Assembly (NCBI RefSeq): GCF_016411865.1
Contig: NZ_JAEKJA010000002.1
Coordinates: 152,535 to 216,534, forward strand
Length of the DNA stretch: 64,000 nucleotides
Direction of reading: 5' to 3'
Origin: Acuticoccus mangrovi
Lineage (GTDB): Bacteria; Pseudomonadota; Alphaproteobacteria; Rhizobiales; Amorphaceae
The notes under the pieces were generated by a model. The model did not search any database. It saw only the letters and a program-made list of their open reading frames with translations, and had not been told where the DNA came from. The position numbers and the translations under genes are program-made. Below are positions 39,101 through 47,012 of this stretch, in pieces (position 1 is the first letter of the stretch; every line of letters starts with the position of its first letter).

Positions 39101-39997
39101 CCCCGCGACACCCCAGGCAATGCTCGTCTCCCGCTCCCGGCTCTCGACCGCCGGCTCCAGGGAGCACGATCCGGCACGCAAGTCGTCGCCGAACCAGGCA
39201 ACGACCAGCGCGACCCTCTCCAAATTCGGGCACAGCGCCTGCAGCTCGTCGAGCGAGGCCTCGATGTCGGACGCCCCCGTCAGGTGACGGTTGTCCGCCA
39301 CCGCTTCGCCGGGCCCGAGAGTCCGCTTCACGGTGTCGGGATGATAGCCGAACTCCGTCGCACCCGGAATGAGCGTCACCGCCCGCACCTGCTCTTCAAG
39401 CGCGCCGACGGGCCGGATCACCTCGAAGGTCAGCTGCGGCAGCCGGTTGCCGTAGGGACCGATCGGTAGATTCTCGAACACCACGTACGCGAGGTGCCGA
39501 TAGGCGGGCGCGTCTCCTTCGATCCCCTCGATGAGGGGATCGGCCGCCTGATCGGCTTCGCCTGTATGGATCCGGTGAGCCATCTGATCGAGATCGAGGG
39601 GCTCCCCATCGGCCCACACCCGACCGATCCGTGCAATCGTCCCCTCGCAGAGGCCGACGGCGAAACTCGCGGTGTAGGAATATTCCGTCACCGTCGACCC
39701 GCCGCCCTTGCCGCCGGTCGACGTGGTGGTGCCGTGCTCGGTGAAATCCGTCGCCCAGATCACTGTTCCCGCGAGCCGCATCCGCCCGTAGACACGGGAG
39801 ATCGGATCCCCTTCGGCAGCCGTCTGCACGCTGACGTCGTCGATCCGCCCCACCGACCGGTGCGTCGTCTCGCCGAACAGACGCTGATCGATGATGTTGC
39901 CCGCGAGCGCGCCCGCGGCGCGCCCCACGATCGCTCCGACAGGCCCCAGAAGCCCGCCGACGGCCTGCCCGGCCGCCTGCAGTACAAGCGTCGCCAT
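36107..39997 (-). CDS. GTA gp15: TIM-barrel-like tail hub/host-specificity protein
   Basis: 1,296 residues, matching the size of RcGTA gp15. A Gly-rich hydrophobic N-terminus (GQAVGGLLGPVGAIVGRAAG) is followed by a tail-tip region, then a central glycoside-hydrolase-like TIM barrel (GTA_TIM; around SAALVDDVRA, DWSEYFGHQ and WFTEVGCPAVDRG), then a phage tail-3/hub-type region and fibronectin-like C-terminus. It probably forms the tail tip that contacts the recipient. The ATG at 39997 overlaps the previous stop (TGATG). Confidence 0.9.
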   Translation of the reverse strand: MATLVLQAAGQAVGGLLGPVGAIVGRAAGALAGNIIDQRLFGETTHRSVGRIDDVSVQTAAEGDPISRVYGRMRLAGTVIWATDFTEHGTTTSTGGKGGGSTVTEYSYTASFAVGLCEGTIARIGRVWADGEPLDLDQMAHRIHTGEADQAADPLIEGIEGDAPAYRHLAYVVFENLPIGPYGNRLPQLTFEVIRPVGALEEQVRAVTLIPGATEFGYHPDTVKRTLGPGEAVADNRHLTGASDIEASLDELQALCPNLERVALVVAWFGDDLRAGSCSLEPAVESRERETSIAWGVAGQTRATAKLVTDTGGDPNYGGTPSDNAVFEAVKAIRQRGLKVVFYPFLLMDVPAGNELPDPYGGEEQAAFPWRGRITVSPAPGEAGSPDGTSTADSMINAFVGSAVPGDFSASGAVVTYSGAAEWSLRRMVLHYAHLVDAAGGVDAFLVGSELRGLTTVRGASSYPFVDALSALVDDVRAVVGADTKISYAADWSEYFGHQPGSGDVSFHLDPLWANANVDFIGIDNYWPLADWRDGTHLDQSLASGPHDGAYLSANVRGGEGFDWYYASAADRLAQVRTPIADGAYGKDWVFRYKDLAAWWSNLHYDRVAGVEMGTPTAWLPGLKPVWFTEVGCPAVDRGANQPNVFYDPKSAESTLPYFSNGRRDDAMQRAYLGAMLGAFDPEKSTDIEAINPQSGVYSGRMVDPRTVHVWTWDARPWPAFPHRSDVWSDGENWERGHWLTGRLGTVPFEELVAALFADWGLEAPAVTAAPVVLDGYVVAGPKNLRSVLEPLLATTSIVGADTGTLIRFVGLSQESSATVDDDGLVEVTERRPLVSETRLEAAELPVEQRLRYFDSGREYQVASARYRPQEGSARQIEEIAVPASLNDGLATELAEIALAVRWTGRTTVRFALPLSRLAIVPGDVVSLMLDGRVRDLLVEEIEDFGHREVTARTIDRTAIVPTPTPGSPSPPVISPTYAAPIAVGLNLPIVDDSVAEHLPWLGVYARPWPGEMGVWRAVPGGAFQLVRTVTRAASLGEVVAAAPPGPTSRWDNAGHVDVRIYAATVSSAAEIDVLGGKNAIAARAASGLWEILQFATAELIGERTYRLTKLLRGQLGTEDANAEGLAVGAPIAVLDGSLATLPTPTDEVGLLRTYRVGPLAEGVGGGNVSTFEFTPTGRGLTPFSPVHGEARLEPGDGSLRIAWIRRTRKGGDAWPAGGTDVPLGESAELYQLEILNGGTVVRTVETMSPSYTYSLADQTADFGAAPDPISFRVAQIAPGFGAGVPYEVTVDVKQP

Positions 39998-40425
39998 CAG
40001 TCCGTCACCCCCGGAAAGTCGAACATCCCGGCGAGCCGGCGCCGCCAAACGGGGCCCAAGACCCCCTCGACGGCGCGCCCCGCCGCGTCATAGGCATGCA
40101 CGAAGGTCCCCTCGCCGGTCGCAATGCCGAGGTGCTTGGCCGGCACGCCCCGCTTCCAGCGGAACAGCAGGACCGTGCCCGGCAGCACCTCGTCGGCAGC
40201 CAAAAAGTGCCGCTGCGCCGCGGCGAGTAGCGTCTCCTCGCCCCGCGCCTCGGCCCAGTCGGGGGAATAGGCGGGCGCGATCTCCGGCTCCGTCCCCACG
40301 ACCTCACGCCAGACGCCACGCACCAGCCCAAGACAGTCGCACCCCACCTGACGGCGCGAGGCCTGGTGATGATAGGGCGTGCCGACCCAGCCCAAGGCCG
40401 CCACCACGATCTCCCCGCGCCTCAC
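39997..40425 (-). CDS. GTA gp14: NlpC/P60 cell-wall peptidase
   Basis: 142 residues. NlpC/P60 cysteine peptidase with the catalytic Cys in VGCDCLGLVRG and the His in PAKHLGIATG. In GTA particles it is thought to open recipient peptidoglycan at the tail tip. N-terminus RRGEIVVAALGWVGTPYHHQ is typical. Overlaps gp13 by four bases upstream and gp15 by one base downstream. Confidence 0.9.
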   Translation of the reverse strand: MRRGEIVVAALGWVGTPYHHQASRRQVGCDCLGLVRGVWREVVGTEPEIAPAYSPDWAEARGEETLLAAAQRHFLAADEVLPGTVLLFRWKRGVPAKHLGIATGEGTFVHAYDAAGRAVEGVLGPVWRRRLAGMFDFPGVTD

Positions 40426-41273
40426 GAGGAGGACCTTGCATAAGAGAACGCCCGATCATTCCCCGGAAGATGCGGAAACCCTTGGAAGTTCAGATGATTG
40501 GAGAACTTCTTCCGGCACGTCGCGAAGCGCTTGTCGCACCCGGGCGTCACGAGCAGCATGTCGCCCGCCTCGAGGCCGACGATCGCCGAGCGCAAGGTCA
40601 GCACCACCTGATCGTCGATCACGGCATGGCTCGTCACGAGCTCGCGCCGTCCGGTTTCGTCGCCGCTCGTCACCTCCAAGACACCCTGCGAGGCCCAGCC
40701 CGCCGCCTTGAAGTCGATCCCGTTGACGATCACCAACGCCCCGTCGACGCTCGCGACCGACGCGATCCTAGAGAGCGCCGACAAATCCACCGTGCACCGG
40801 GCATCGCCGAGATCAGCATCGCAGGTCGCGGTGTAGACCCGCCCGCGGATCGTCTCGAGCTGACGCATCGGCCCGCGCACTTCGGCACGAAAGGCCCCGT
40901 CCTCTCGCACCACTTCGCCAAGCGTTCCCTGGCGCAACAGCACCCGCTCTTCGGGATCCTGCCAGTTCACCAGCCACATCATCACGCTGGCGAAGTCGTA
41001 CCGCCCGCTCTGCAGATCCACCGCATCGAGCCCTGCCGAGGTCAATGCCCCGGCAATCTCGAGGCCACCGACGGAGAGGTCGGCTCGCGTCACGTCTCCC
41101 GTCGCCTCGAACCCTGAGAGCGGCGAGAAGGTCAGCCCGTCGAAGGTCACCGCAAGGTCGTGATCGGTGAAGCCCTGCACCACGCCGTCGGTCCGCGCGA
41201 TCCGCCAGCAGCGGCACGTCGTCGTCAGGCCGGACTCGAGATGCTCGCGTAGAGGCGCCCCCAGCACCCTCAT
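40422..41273 (-). CDS. GTA gp13: DUF2163 / BR0599-family baseplate protein
   Basis: 283 residues. The N-terminal DUF2163 region (TTTCRCWRIARTDGVVQGFTDHD) and C-terminal phage BR0599 region (VTPGCDKRFATCRKKFSN) with paired cysteines are both visible. In RcGTA the equivalent protein is part of the distal tail/hub and its cysteines have been linked to Fe-S binding; I can only see the cysteine pattern. Four-base overlaps with gp12 and gp14. Confidence 0.88.
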   Translation of the reverse strand: MRVLGAPLREHLESGLTTTCRCWRIARTDGVVQGFTDHDLAVTFDGLTFSPLSGFEATGDVTRADLSVGGLEIAGALTSAGLDAVDLQSGRYDFASVMMWLVNWQDPEERVLLRQGTLGEVVREDGAFRAEVRGPMRQLETIRGRVYTATCDADLGDARCTVDLSALSRIASVASVDGALVIVNGIDFKAAGWASQGVLEVTSGDETGRRELVTSHAVIDDQVVLTLRSAIVGLEAGDMLLVTPGCDKRFATCRKKFSNHLNFQGFPHLPGNDRAFSYARSSS

Positions 41274-41905
41274 GGCGTGATCTCCACCACCGGAATGGAG
41301 GGGATCGAACCGGCCTCGAAGCGCGAGAGATTGACCTCGAGAAAGTCCGTGTCGAAGCGCACCGGCACGTCGAACAGGAAGCCTGCCGTCACCGCCTCGC
41401 CGAAACCCGGCGTCGCGAAGCCGAAGAAGCTGATCACCCCGTCGACGAAGGAAAAGTCCGCGCCCTCCACCCGCGCGACGCCGCCCACCTCCACGAGAAG
41501 GCTGCCGTCGACCGGCAGCAGGATCGGTCGATCGTAGGGCAGGAAGTCGTCGCCATAACGCTTCACCAGGGCGAAGTCGGTGGTGGAGCCGTCGCCCACC
41601 CCCAGGAGCTGATCGTCGGCCGCAGGCGTCTCGCTCGGCGCACAGCTCTTGTTGTCGAGCGGATCGCGATAGCGAAACCCGTAGAGCCGGCCGCGCCGCT
41701 CCTCGAAAAACGCCACCACCGTCTGCAGGTCGTCGCGGTTGCGCACGCCGGTGCCGGCGTCGTAGCGGCGTCGGCTCATCGCCCAGCGCTGGTTGCGCTC
41801 CTCACGCCCCGATCCCAGCGTCACAATCTCCGTACGTCGCTGCGGCCCACCCGTCGCGCCGAACGACACGGCGAGCGGAAACCTCACATCATGAAATCCG
41901 GCCAT
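41270..41905 (-). CDS. GTA gp12: DUF2460 (TIGR02217) distal tail protein
   Basis: 211 residues. Typical DUF2460 opening FHDVRFPLAVSFGATGGPQR, then RRRYDAGTGVRNRDDLQTVV and FFEERRGRLYGFRYRDPLD. The family forms the ring at the tail end in GTAs and related phages. Three bases after gp11, overlapping gp13 by four. Confidence 0.92.
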   Translation of the reverse strand: MAGFHDVRFPLAVSFGATGGPQRRTEIVTLGSGREERNQRWAMSRRRYDAGTGVRNRDDLQTVVAFFEERRGRLYGFRYRDPLDNKSCAPSETPAADDQLLGVGDGSTTDFALVKRYGDDFLPYDRPILLPVDGSLLVEVGGVARVEGADFSFVDGVISFFGFATPGFGEAVTAGFLFDVPVRFDTDFLEVNLSRFEAGSIPSIPVVEITP

Positions 41906-41908
41906 CGT

Positions 41909-42484
41909 TCAGAGCCCCCGTCGGCCGCGCGCCACGGCGCGCGCCAGCATCGCCGTCACCTGCGCCTCCGACCGTTGGAAGGACGCGGCATCCGGCGTCG
42001 TGATGTTGACGTTGATCACCGGCGCCCCGCGCTCGCCCTCGAGGGCGACGCCGAGCCGCCCGTCCGGTCCGCGCGCGAGCGGCAACACCGCCTCGCGTCC
42101 CGCCTCACCCATCAGCCCGACGCGCCCGCCCCCCATCGGAAAGGCCGTGGGCGAGCCGATCACACCACCCTCGGCAAAGGGCACCACGTCGGTCGCCGCC
42201 GACACCGCGCCCCCTGCAAGAGCCTGCGCCAGCCCGCCGAACAGCCCGCTCGCCCCGCCGCCGACGAGGTTCGTCAAAGGCCGCAGCCCCGCGACCAGCG
42301 CACCGTTCGAAATCGATAGGGCCGCCCGCTTCAGAACCCGCTCGAGGCTGTGCCCCTCCACCACGGCATGGCGCATCCCGGTGCGCAGAACGCGCGAGAA
42401 GGTGGAGGCCGAGACGGTCAGAGTGTCGGCGATCTCTTCGGCCGCCCACACTTCCTCGGATAGCTTGTCGTCGTCATCGGCCAT
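41909..42484 (-). CDS. GTA gp11: short tail tape-measure protein
   Basis: 191 residues. Gly/Ala-rich region AGLRPLTNLVGGGASGLFGG and ALAGGAVSAATDVVPFAEGG followed by GEAGREAVLPLARG, the signature of tape-measure C-termini. It is very short compared with siphophage tape measures (often over 600 residues). Tape-measure length scales with tail length, so the tail should be short, as in RcGTA. Overlaps gp10.1 by 11 bases. Confidence 0.87.
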   Translation of the reverse strand: MADDDDKLSEEVWAAEEIADTLTVSASTFSRVLRTGMRHAVVEGHSLERVLKRAALSISNGALVAGLRPLTNLVGGGASGLFGGLAQALAGGAVSAATDVVPFAEGGVIGSPTAFPMGGGRVGLMGEAGREAVLPLARGPDGRLGVALEGERGAPVINVNITTPDAASFQRSEAQVTAMLARAVARGRRGL

Positions 42485-42680
42485 CGGGAAACTGCTCCAT
42501 CAGCCGCGCGAGATCGCCGCGCCGCGTCACCTCTGACGCGCCACCACGACCCAGAACGGCCTCGATTTCAGGAAGGGTGAGCGCCCAGAAGTCGGCCGGC
42601 GCCATGCGCCGCTCGCCGAGAAAGAACGCCATCAGATCACGCCAAGGAAACGGCCGCGCCGGCGACGCGGCCCCGCTCAA
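42474..42680 (-). CDS. GTA gp10.1: tail assembly chaperone (rcc01693-like)
   Basis: 68 residues. Contains FPWRDLMAFFLGERRMAPADFW and TLPEIEAVL, the core of the small phage tail-assembly chaperone family found between gp10 and gp11 in GTAs. Probably helps load the tape measure. Overlaps gp10 by four bases and gp11 by eleven. Easy to miss because of its size. Confidence 0.85.
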   Translation of the reverse strand: MSGAASPARPFPWRDLMAFFLGERRMAPADFWALTLPEIEAVLGRGGASEVTRRGDLARLMEQFPDGR

Positions 42681-43012
42681 GAAGGGTCGCCGCCCTCCCG
42701 CTCCGTGCCGCCGAACGTCGCCGTCAGCAGCGCCGACACGATGGCGGCGAACCCCACCGCACCACCCTCGGCGGTCATCCGCGCCACCTGGTCGTCGTCC
42801 ACGGGATTGCCGGCGCCGCGCAGTCCGGCGCCAATGATCTTGACCGCATCGCGCGCCGAAAGCTCACCATTAGAAAATCGCGCCACCAGCGCGGTCATGT
42901 CCGAGACACGAAACGCCGTCTCGAGCTCCGCCAGCGCGCCGAGCGTCAGGCAGAGCGTCCACGCCCGCCCGTCGAGCACCGCCGTCACTTCACCCCGATG
43001 AGGATTGGCCAT
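42677..43012 (-). CDS. GTA gp10: GTA-specific tail assembly chaperone
   Basis: 111 residues. Opens NPHRGEVTAVLDGRAWTLCL and continues LGALAELETAF, the GTA gp10 family pattern. Two adjacent ATG codons (43015 and 43012) exist; the second is better spaced from GAGGAGG. Together with gp10.1 it is likely the two-part tail chaperone, here as two genes and not a frameshift product. Confidence 0.88.
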   Translation of the reverse strand: MANPHRGEVTAVLDGRAWTLCLTLGALAELETAFRVSDMTALVARFSNGELSARDAVKIIGAGLRGAGNPVDDDQVARMTAEGGAVGFAAIVSALLTATFGGTEREGGDPS

Positions 43013-43022
43013 CATACCCTCC

Positions 43023-43436
43023 TCAAAGCGTGGTGAAGACGAGCTGACCGGCGGACTCCATGGCGATCTCGTAGACCACCTCCCCGTCATAGGTGCCGCC
43101 ATATTCGAGCGCCGTCACCTGAAAGGGGCCGGAGATGGTGCCGAAGTCGGGCACCACCACCTGCCAGTCCCGCACCGCACCGTCGAAGAAGATCGTCCGC
43201 ACCACGGCGTCGGACGTCGCATCCTTGAAGATGCCCGAGCCCGCGAGGTTCGCCCGCTTCACCCCGGCCCCGTCGAGCAGCTCGCGCCATTGGCCGGCCG
43301 ACTCCTGGTCGGTCACATCGACCGTCTCGGCGCCGAACGAGATGCGGCGCGAGCGCAAGCCCGCCACCGTCACGAACGCCCCCGCCCCCGACTGGTCCAC
43401 CTTCAACAGAAGGTCCTTGCCCATCTGCGCCGCCAT
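43023..43436 (-). CDS. GTA gp9: major tail tube protein (TP901-1 family)
   Basis: 137 residues. Typical opening MAAQMGKDLLLKVD, with FVTVAGLRSRRISFGAETVDVTD and WQVVVPDFGTISGPFQVTALEYGG, the TP901-1 tail-tube pattern. It forms the stacked hexameric rings of the tail. Lies ten bases before gp10 and 13 after gp8. Confidence 0.92.
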   Translation of the reverse strand: MAAQMGKDLLLKVDQSGAGAFVTVAGLRSRRISFGAETVDVTDQESAGQWRELLDGAGVKRANLAGSGIFKDATSDAVVRTIFFDGAVRDWQVVVPDFGTISGPFQVTALEYGGTYDGEVVYEIAMESAGQLVFTTL

Positions 43437-43449
43437 CGCGCGCCCTCCT

Positions 43450-43851
43450 TCAGATTGCTTCGGTCAGCGCGCGGAATCGCAACCGCGCCACATAGGCGCG
43501 CCGATCGCGGCTCGCCCGTACGCTGGTCTCGCGATGGGCGAGCCCATCGAGCCGGTGGCCGTCGAGCGTCAACGCCGCCCCGTCGAGCAGCCCCACGACG
43601 CGCTCGGCGATGTCGGAAGCCTCCCGGCGCCCCGCCGCGCGCGAATGCACCAGGATCTCGAAGCGATGCTCGACCGTTCCCGCCGCATCGCCGTCGAGAG
43701 CGCGGCTCGCCATCTCGCCGAACGCCACGAAAGGATAGTCCGCCCCCCGCGGCACCTCGTCGAACACGCCGGAAAGGAGCGCATCGAGCGCCGCATCCCC
43801 CGTGAGCGCGCCATAGACGGCCTCGAGCAGCGCATGCCGTGCTTCGCTCAT
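43450..43851 (-). CDS. GTA gp8: DUF3168 tail terminator/completion protein
   Basis: 133 residues. DUF3168 features: ARHALLEAVYGALTGDAAL, VFDEVPRGADYPFVAFGE and a central HRFEILVHSRAAGRREASD. This family caps the tail tube and joins it to the head. Overlaps gp7 by four bases. Confidence 0.9.
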   Translation of the reverse strand: MSEARHALLEAVYGALTGDAALDALLSGVFDEVPRGADYPFVAFGEMASRALDGDAAGTVEHRFEILVHSRAAGRREASDIAERVVGLLDGAALTLDGHRLDGLAHRETSVRASRDRRAYVARLRFRALTEAI

Positions 43852-44174
43852 CGCTGTTCCTCCTCGCAGAGGCAGCGCAGGAAGCGACGCTGCGGGTCCT
43901 CGTCCTCCACGGCGAGCACGCGATAGCGCGTCCCGTCGACGACGAGGCGCACGCCACCCGTCACATCGGCCCGCCGCCGCATGGTGACGCGGTGCGTGAC
44001 CACCCCCACGGCGCGCCCGTCGTCGACGGTCTCGCGCCGTCGCCGCGCTTCCACACGACCGAACACCGAGGCCACCACCTCGTAGGTGCGGCTCACGCCG
44101 CCGGCGCCGTCGGCCGTCTCCACCGCCGCCTCGATGTCGATGCGGCGCCGCAGCTCCCCGATCCGCGGAGTCAT
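43848..44174 (-). CDS. GTA gp7: head-tail adaptor / head closure protein
   Basis: 108 residues. Starts TPRIGELRRRIDIEAAVE and contains THRVTMRRRADVTGGVRLV and YRVLAVEDEDPQRRFLRCLC, typical of the SPP1 gp16-like head-closure family. Joins connector and tail. Four-base ATGA overlaps on both sides. Confidence 0.9.
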   Translation of the reverse strand: MTPRIGELRRRIDIEAAVETADGAGGVSRTYEVVASVFGRVEARRRRETVDDGRAVGVVTHRVTMRRRADVTGGVRLVVDGTRYRVLAVEDEDPQRRFLRCLCEEEQR

Positions 44175-44746
44175 GCGAGCCTCGGCATCCGATAGGGCGC
44201 GAGCAACGCCGCGACGCCGCTCGTCACCGGCTCCGTCACCGCTCCGACGCGCGCCGCCTCGCGCTCCTCGAACCAGTAGGCGATGAGCAGCAGCACCGCC
44301 TGCTTCAACGGCGCGGGAACGTCCTCCGGATCGCCGTAGCCGACGGTGACGTCCACCTCGATCCCGTTCATCGCCCGCGCACCCCAGAAGCGCCCGGCGG
44401 CGAACTTCAGCCGGCCCGGGGCGGAGGCGCTGTCCACCTCGTAGTCGTCGGACGACACCACCGTCGGCGTCCCGTCTTGCGCATAGACCGTCACCGCATC
44501 GACGCTCTGAATGGGCGCCGGCGCCAGACGGATCACCCCGCCGCGCGGCACCCCATCGCGCACGATGCGCCAGCCCTGCGTCACGAGCGCCCGGCCGGTG
44601 CGGTTCTCCACCTCCATGCGCGCCGCGGTGATCAGGGCGTCAACGCGCCCGTCCTCGGCATTTCCGTCGATGCGCGCATGCGCCTTGGCCTCGTCACGCG
44701 TCACAGGCTCCGCCTGCGGCGCCGTCACCAGGATCGCCACCATCAT
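44171..44746 (-). CDS. GTA gp6: head-tail connector protein
   Basis: 191 residues. Opens LVTAPQAEPVTRDEAKAHAR and has ALITAARMEVENRTGRALV and the C-terminal PAPLKQAVLLLIAYWFEERE, the gp6/phiE125 gp8 connector pattern. Forms the ring under the portal. Two adjacent ATG codons at 44746 and 44743. The gap to the capsid gene (111 bases) holds hairpins. Confidence 0.9.
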   Translation of the reverse strand: MMVAILVTAPQAEPVTRDEAKAHARIDGNAEDGRVDALITAARMEVENRTGRALVTQGWRIVRDGVPRGGVIRLAPAPIQSVDAVTVYAQDGTPTVVSSDDYEVDSASAPGRLKFAAGRFWGARAMNGIEVDVTVGYGDPEDVPAPLKQAVLLLIAYWFEEREAARVGAVTEPVTSGVAALLAPYRMPRLA

Positions 44747-44788
44747 GCCACCCGAATGTTGAAGACCACGGCCGTCCCGGCCGAAACA

Positions 44789-44867
44789 CGAACGGGCCGA
44801 CCCCAAGGGCCGGCCCGCGCTCCGCCACCCTGCCTGGGTGGCCGCCTCCGCCAGAGATCAGGCGGAG
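44789..44867 (-). promoter_or_regulatory. Hairpins between capsid gene and gp6
   Basis: In the only sizeable gap within the head genes there are several stems: CGGGCC / GGCCCG around 44792-44816, CCACCC / GGGTGG at 44825-44841, and CTCCGCC / GGCGGAG at 44846-44867, the last spanning the capsid stop codon. No T-tract. They could stabilise the capsid message or dampen read-through to gp6. Confidence 0.4.
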
Positions 44868-46084
44868 AATTGCAGCATCTTGATCGCGTCGAAGTCCTGC
44901 ACACCGCCACCCACGCGCTTGGTCGTGTAGAAGAGCACGTAGGGCTTGGAGGAATAGGGATCGCGCAGGATCTTCAGCCCCTGGCGATCGACGATCAGAT
45001 AGCCGCGACGGAAGTCGCCGAAGGCGATGGCGGGCTCGTCCGTGGCGATGTCGGGCATGTCCTCGGCCTCGACCACCGGGAAGTTGAGCAGCGAGGCACG
45101 GGCGCCCGGGATCGCCGGCGGCATCCACAGATAGCTGCCGTCACCGTCCTTCATCTTGCGCACGGCCGCCTGGGTGGAGCGGTTCATCACGAAGTGCGCG
45201 TTCTGCCGATAGCCCGCCTTCAGCGTGTAGACGAGGTCGATCAGCTTGTCGGCCGGGGTGCTGACCGGGAAGCCGCCGTTGACGCCGGTCTTCACCACGC
45301 CGATGTTGCCCCACGACCAGGAGCTCTCCTCCACCAGCGTATAGTCGGTGAAACCGCGCGGCTTGCTGGTGCCGGTGCCGGCGACGAACGCAGCCGTCTC
45401 CTGCTCGGCGAAGGCCGTCTCGATCTCGTCGGCGAGCCACTGGTCCATGTCCACGGCGGTATCGTCGAGCAGCGTCGCCGTGGCCGCCGGCATCGCATAG
45501 AGCTCCATCGTGTCGAACTTCAGCTCCGACAGGGTCGGCGCGTCGGTCACGTCGCGATCGGCGGTCTCGGCGACCCAGCCCGTTACCGGCCCGGCGCTGG
45601 TGATCGGCTTCTTGTAGGTCGCCCCCGACACCTGCCGTACGGCGGCGATGGAGCGGATCGGCGAGATCGCGGTCAGACGCCGCATCACCTCGGCCTCCAC
45701 CTCCACCGGAACGGTGAAGCCGGCATCGGACGCCCCGCCGGTCAGCGCCTTCTTCTCGAGCGCCCGGAGCCCGGTCTCGTTGCCGGCCCGCACATAGCCC
45801 TCGAAGGCGGCCTTGTGCTCGTTCGGCCCCGCGACCACGGCACCGCCGAGCGACGGGCGGTGCGACTTCAGCACCATCTCGTCCATGCGACGCTGGTTGG
45901 CGTCGAGCGCCGCCTCGACGCGGGCGAGCTTGTCGGTCGTCACCACATCGGCGCCGCTCTTGTGCTCGAGCTCGGCGAGACGGCGGTCGTTGGTCTCGCG
46001 AAAGACCTCGAACGCCCCCATGAAGTCGGTAAACGCCTGCGCCAGATCGGCCTTCGTTTCAGGCGCACTCATCTCGTTATCCAT
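44858..46084 (-). CDS. GTA gp5: HK97-fold major capsid protein
   Basis: 408 residues. An N-terminal helical delta region (about 1-110, with ETNDRRLAELEHKSGADVV) is probably removed by gp4. The HK97 core follows: GFTVPVEVEAEVMRRLTAIS, WLADEIETAFAEQETAAFV and FGDFRRGYLIVDRQGLKILR. Forms the head shell. Three bases after the protease gene. Confidence 0.96.
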   Translation of the reverse strand: MDNEMSAPETKADLAQAFTDFMGAFEVFRETNDRRLAELEHKSGADVVTTDKLARVEAALDANQRRMDEMVLKSHRPSLGGAVVAGPNEHKAAFEGYVRAGNETGLRALEKKALTGGASDAGFTVPVEVEAEVMRRLTAISPIRSIAAVRQVSGATYKKPITSAGPVTGWVAETADRDVTDAPTLSELKFDTMELYAMPAATATLLDDTAVDMDQWLADEIETAFAEQETAAFVAGTGTSKPRGFTDYTLVEESSWSWGNIGVVKTGVNGGFPVSTPADKLIDLVYTLKAGYRQNAHFVMNRSTQAAVRKMKDGDGSYLWMPPAIPGARASLLNFPVVEAEDMPDIATDEPAIAFGDFRRGYLIVDRQGLKILRDPYSSKPYVLFYTTKRVGGGVQDFDAIKMLQFSA

Positions 46085-46087
46085 TGA

Positions 46088-46654
46088 TCACCTCGTTTGA
46101 CGAAGAAGCGCCGTTGTCCGACGCAGCCGGGCAATCAGCCCCGCGTCCACGGCAGTCCCGGAGGCCTCGCCCCCCGCGCCGCGACCTGAGCCGGCCGCCC
46201 GCGCCCTCGCCTCCGGCAGCATCGGGGCACTCACCACCGACACCTCCCAGAGGTCGATTTCGATCAGCCGGCGCACCCGCGTCCGCCGATCCTCCTCGGC
46301 CGCCACCGTGCGAAAGCCGATGGACAGCCCGTCGAGCCGTCCCTCGGCCATGCGCCGCCCGGCGGCGGCCGCGGTGGCGGACCGGCCGAGCCGCCCCTCC
46401 ACCCATAGTCCGCGCCGGTCTTCCTCGATGGCGAGCCATGTTCCGATGGGCTTGCCGGGATCGTGCTCCAAGAGCATCCCGACGCGATCGAGCCCCTTCT
46501 CGCGCAGCGAGCGGGCGAACGCCCCCGCCATCACCACGTCGCCGGAAAGATCCACCCGACCGAACAGCGAGGCGTAGCCGCAGAACCGCCCCTCGGCGTC
46601 GACACTTCCCACAAGACTCGCGAACTTCGTTTCCGGCGCCCGCGCGCGCCTCAT
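46088..46654 (-). CDS. GTA gp4: HK97-type prohead protease
   Basis: 188 residues. Serine protease of the HK97 prohead family: FCGYASLFGRVDLSGDVV, the catalytic His in LLEHDPGKPIGTW, and the Ser in LDGLSIGFRTV. Trims the capsid protein during maturation. The ATG at 46654 overlaps the preceding small gene by four bases; an in-frame extension to 46819 has no family resemblance. Confidence 0.92.
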   Translation of the reverse strand: MRRARAPETKFASLVGSVDAEGRFCGYASLFGRVDLSGDVVMAGAFARSLREKGLDRVGMLLEHDPGKPIGTWLAIEEDRRGLWVEGRLGRSATAAAAGRRMAEGRLDGLSIGFRTVAAEEDRRTRVRRLIEIDLWEVSVVSAPMLPEARARAAGSGRGAGGEASGTAVDAGLIARLRRTTALLRQTR

Positions 46655-46827
46655 CGGACGGCTCTCCGCCGGAGGCTGACGACGCGCGGCTCCTGCCGCA
46701 CCCGATCGGCCACGATCTGCCGCGCCACGTTCTCGGCGAACGCGTCGAAGGTGGGCTGATGGTCCACCTGCTCCATAAATGTCAGCCGTATCACCGGCTG
46801 CGACATTGCCCGCATCCATCTGACCAT
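46651..46827 (-). CDS. Small GTA-cluster gene of unknown function (58 aa)
   Basis: 58 residues: a hydrophilic helical protein with QPVIRLTFMEQ at the start and an Arg-rich tail (RVVSLRRRAVR). I do not recognise a family. Support for translation is positional: its ATG overlaps the previous stop (TGATG) and its own stop overlaps the protease start (ATGA), the same coupling used by other cluster genes. The R. capsulatus cluster has one small gene between portal and protease; here there are two. Confidence 0.65.
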   Translation of the reverse strand: MVRWMRAMSQPVIRLTFMEQVDHQPTFDAFAENVARQIVADRVRQEPRVVSLRRRAVR

Positions 46828-47012
46828 CAGTCTTGTCCGAACAGTGAGTTGAGCTTGGCGATCGCGGTCACGAAGTCCGAGAAGCGCCGGTTCGAGCGGG
46901 CAAGCTCGCGCATCGTCCAGATCAGGAGGCCGGACGAGGCCGTCGCCCAAAGAAAAAGAGCGAGGTGCGCCAGGTCACCTCGCTCCACCACGCTCTGCGT
47001 GAGAGGGTCCAT
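46827..47012 (-). CDS. GTA head formation protein (gp3.5, rcc01685-like)
   Basis: 61 residues with a central membrane-like helix (LALFLWATASSGLLIWTM) and a C-terminus FSDFVTAIAKLNSLFGQD. Size and place right after the portal match the small GTA head-formation protein. Exact role unknown. The ATG at 47012 overlaps the portal stop by one base. Confidence 0.8.
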   Translation of the reverse strand: MDPLTQSVVERGDLAHLALFLWATASSGLLIWTMRELARSNRRFSDFVTAIAKLNSLFGQD

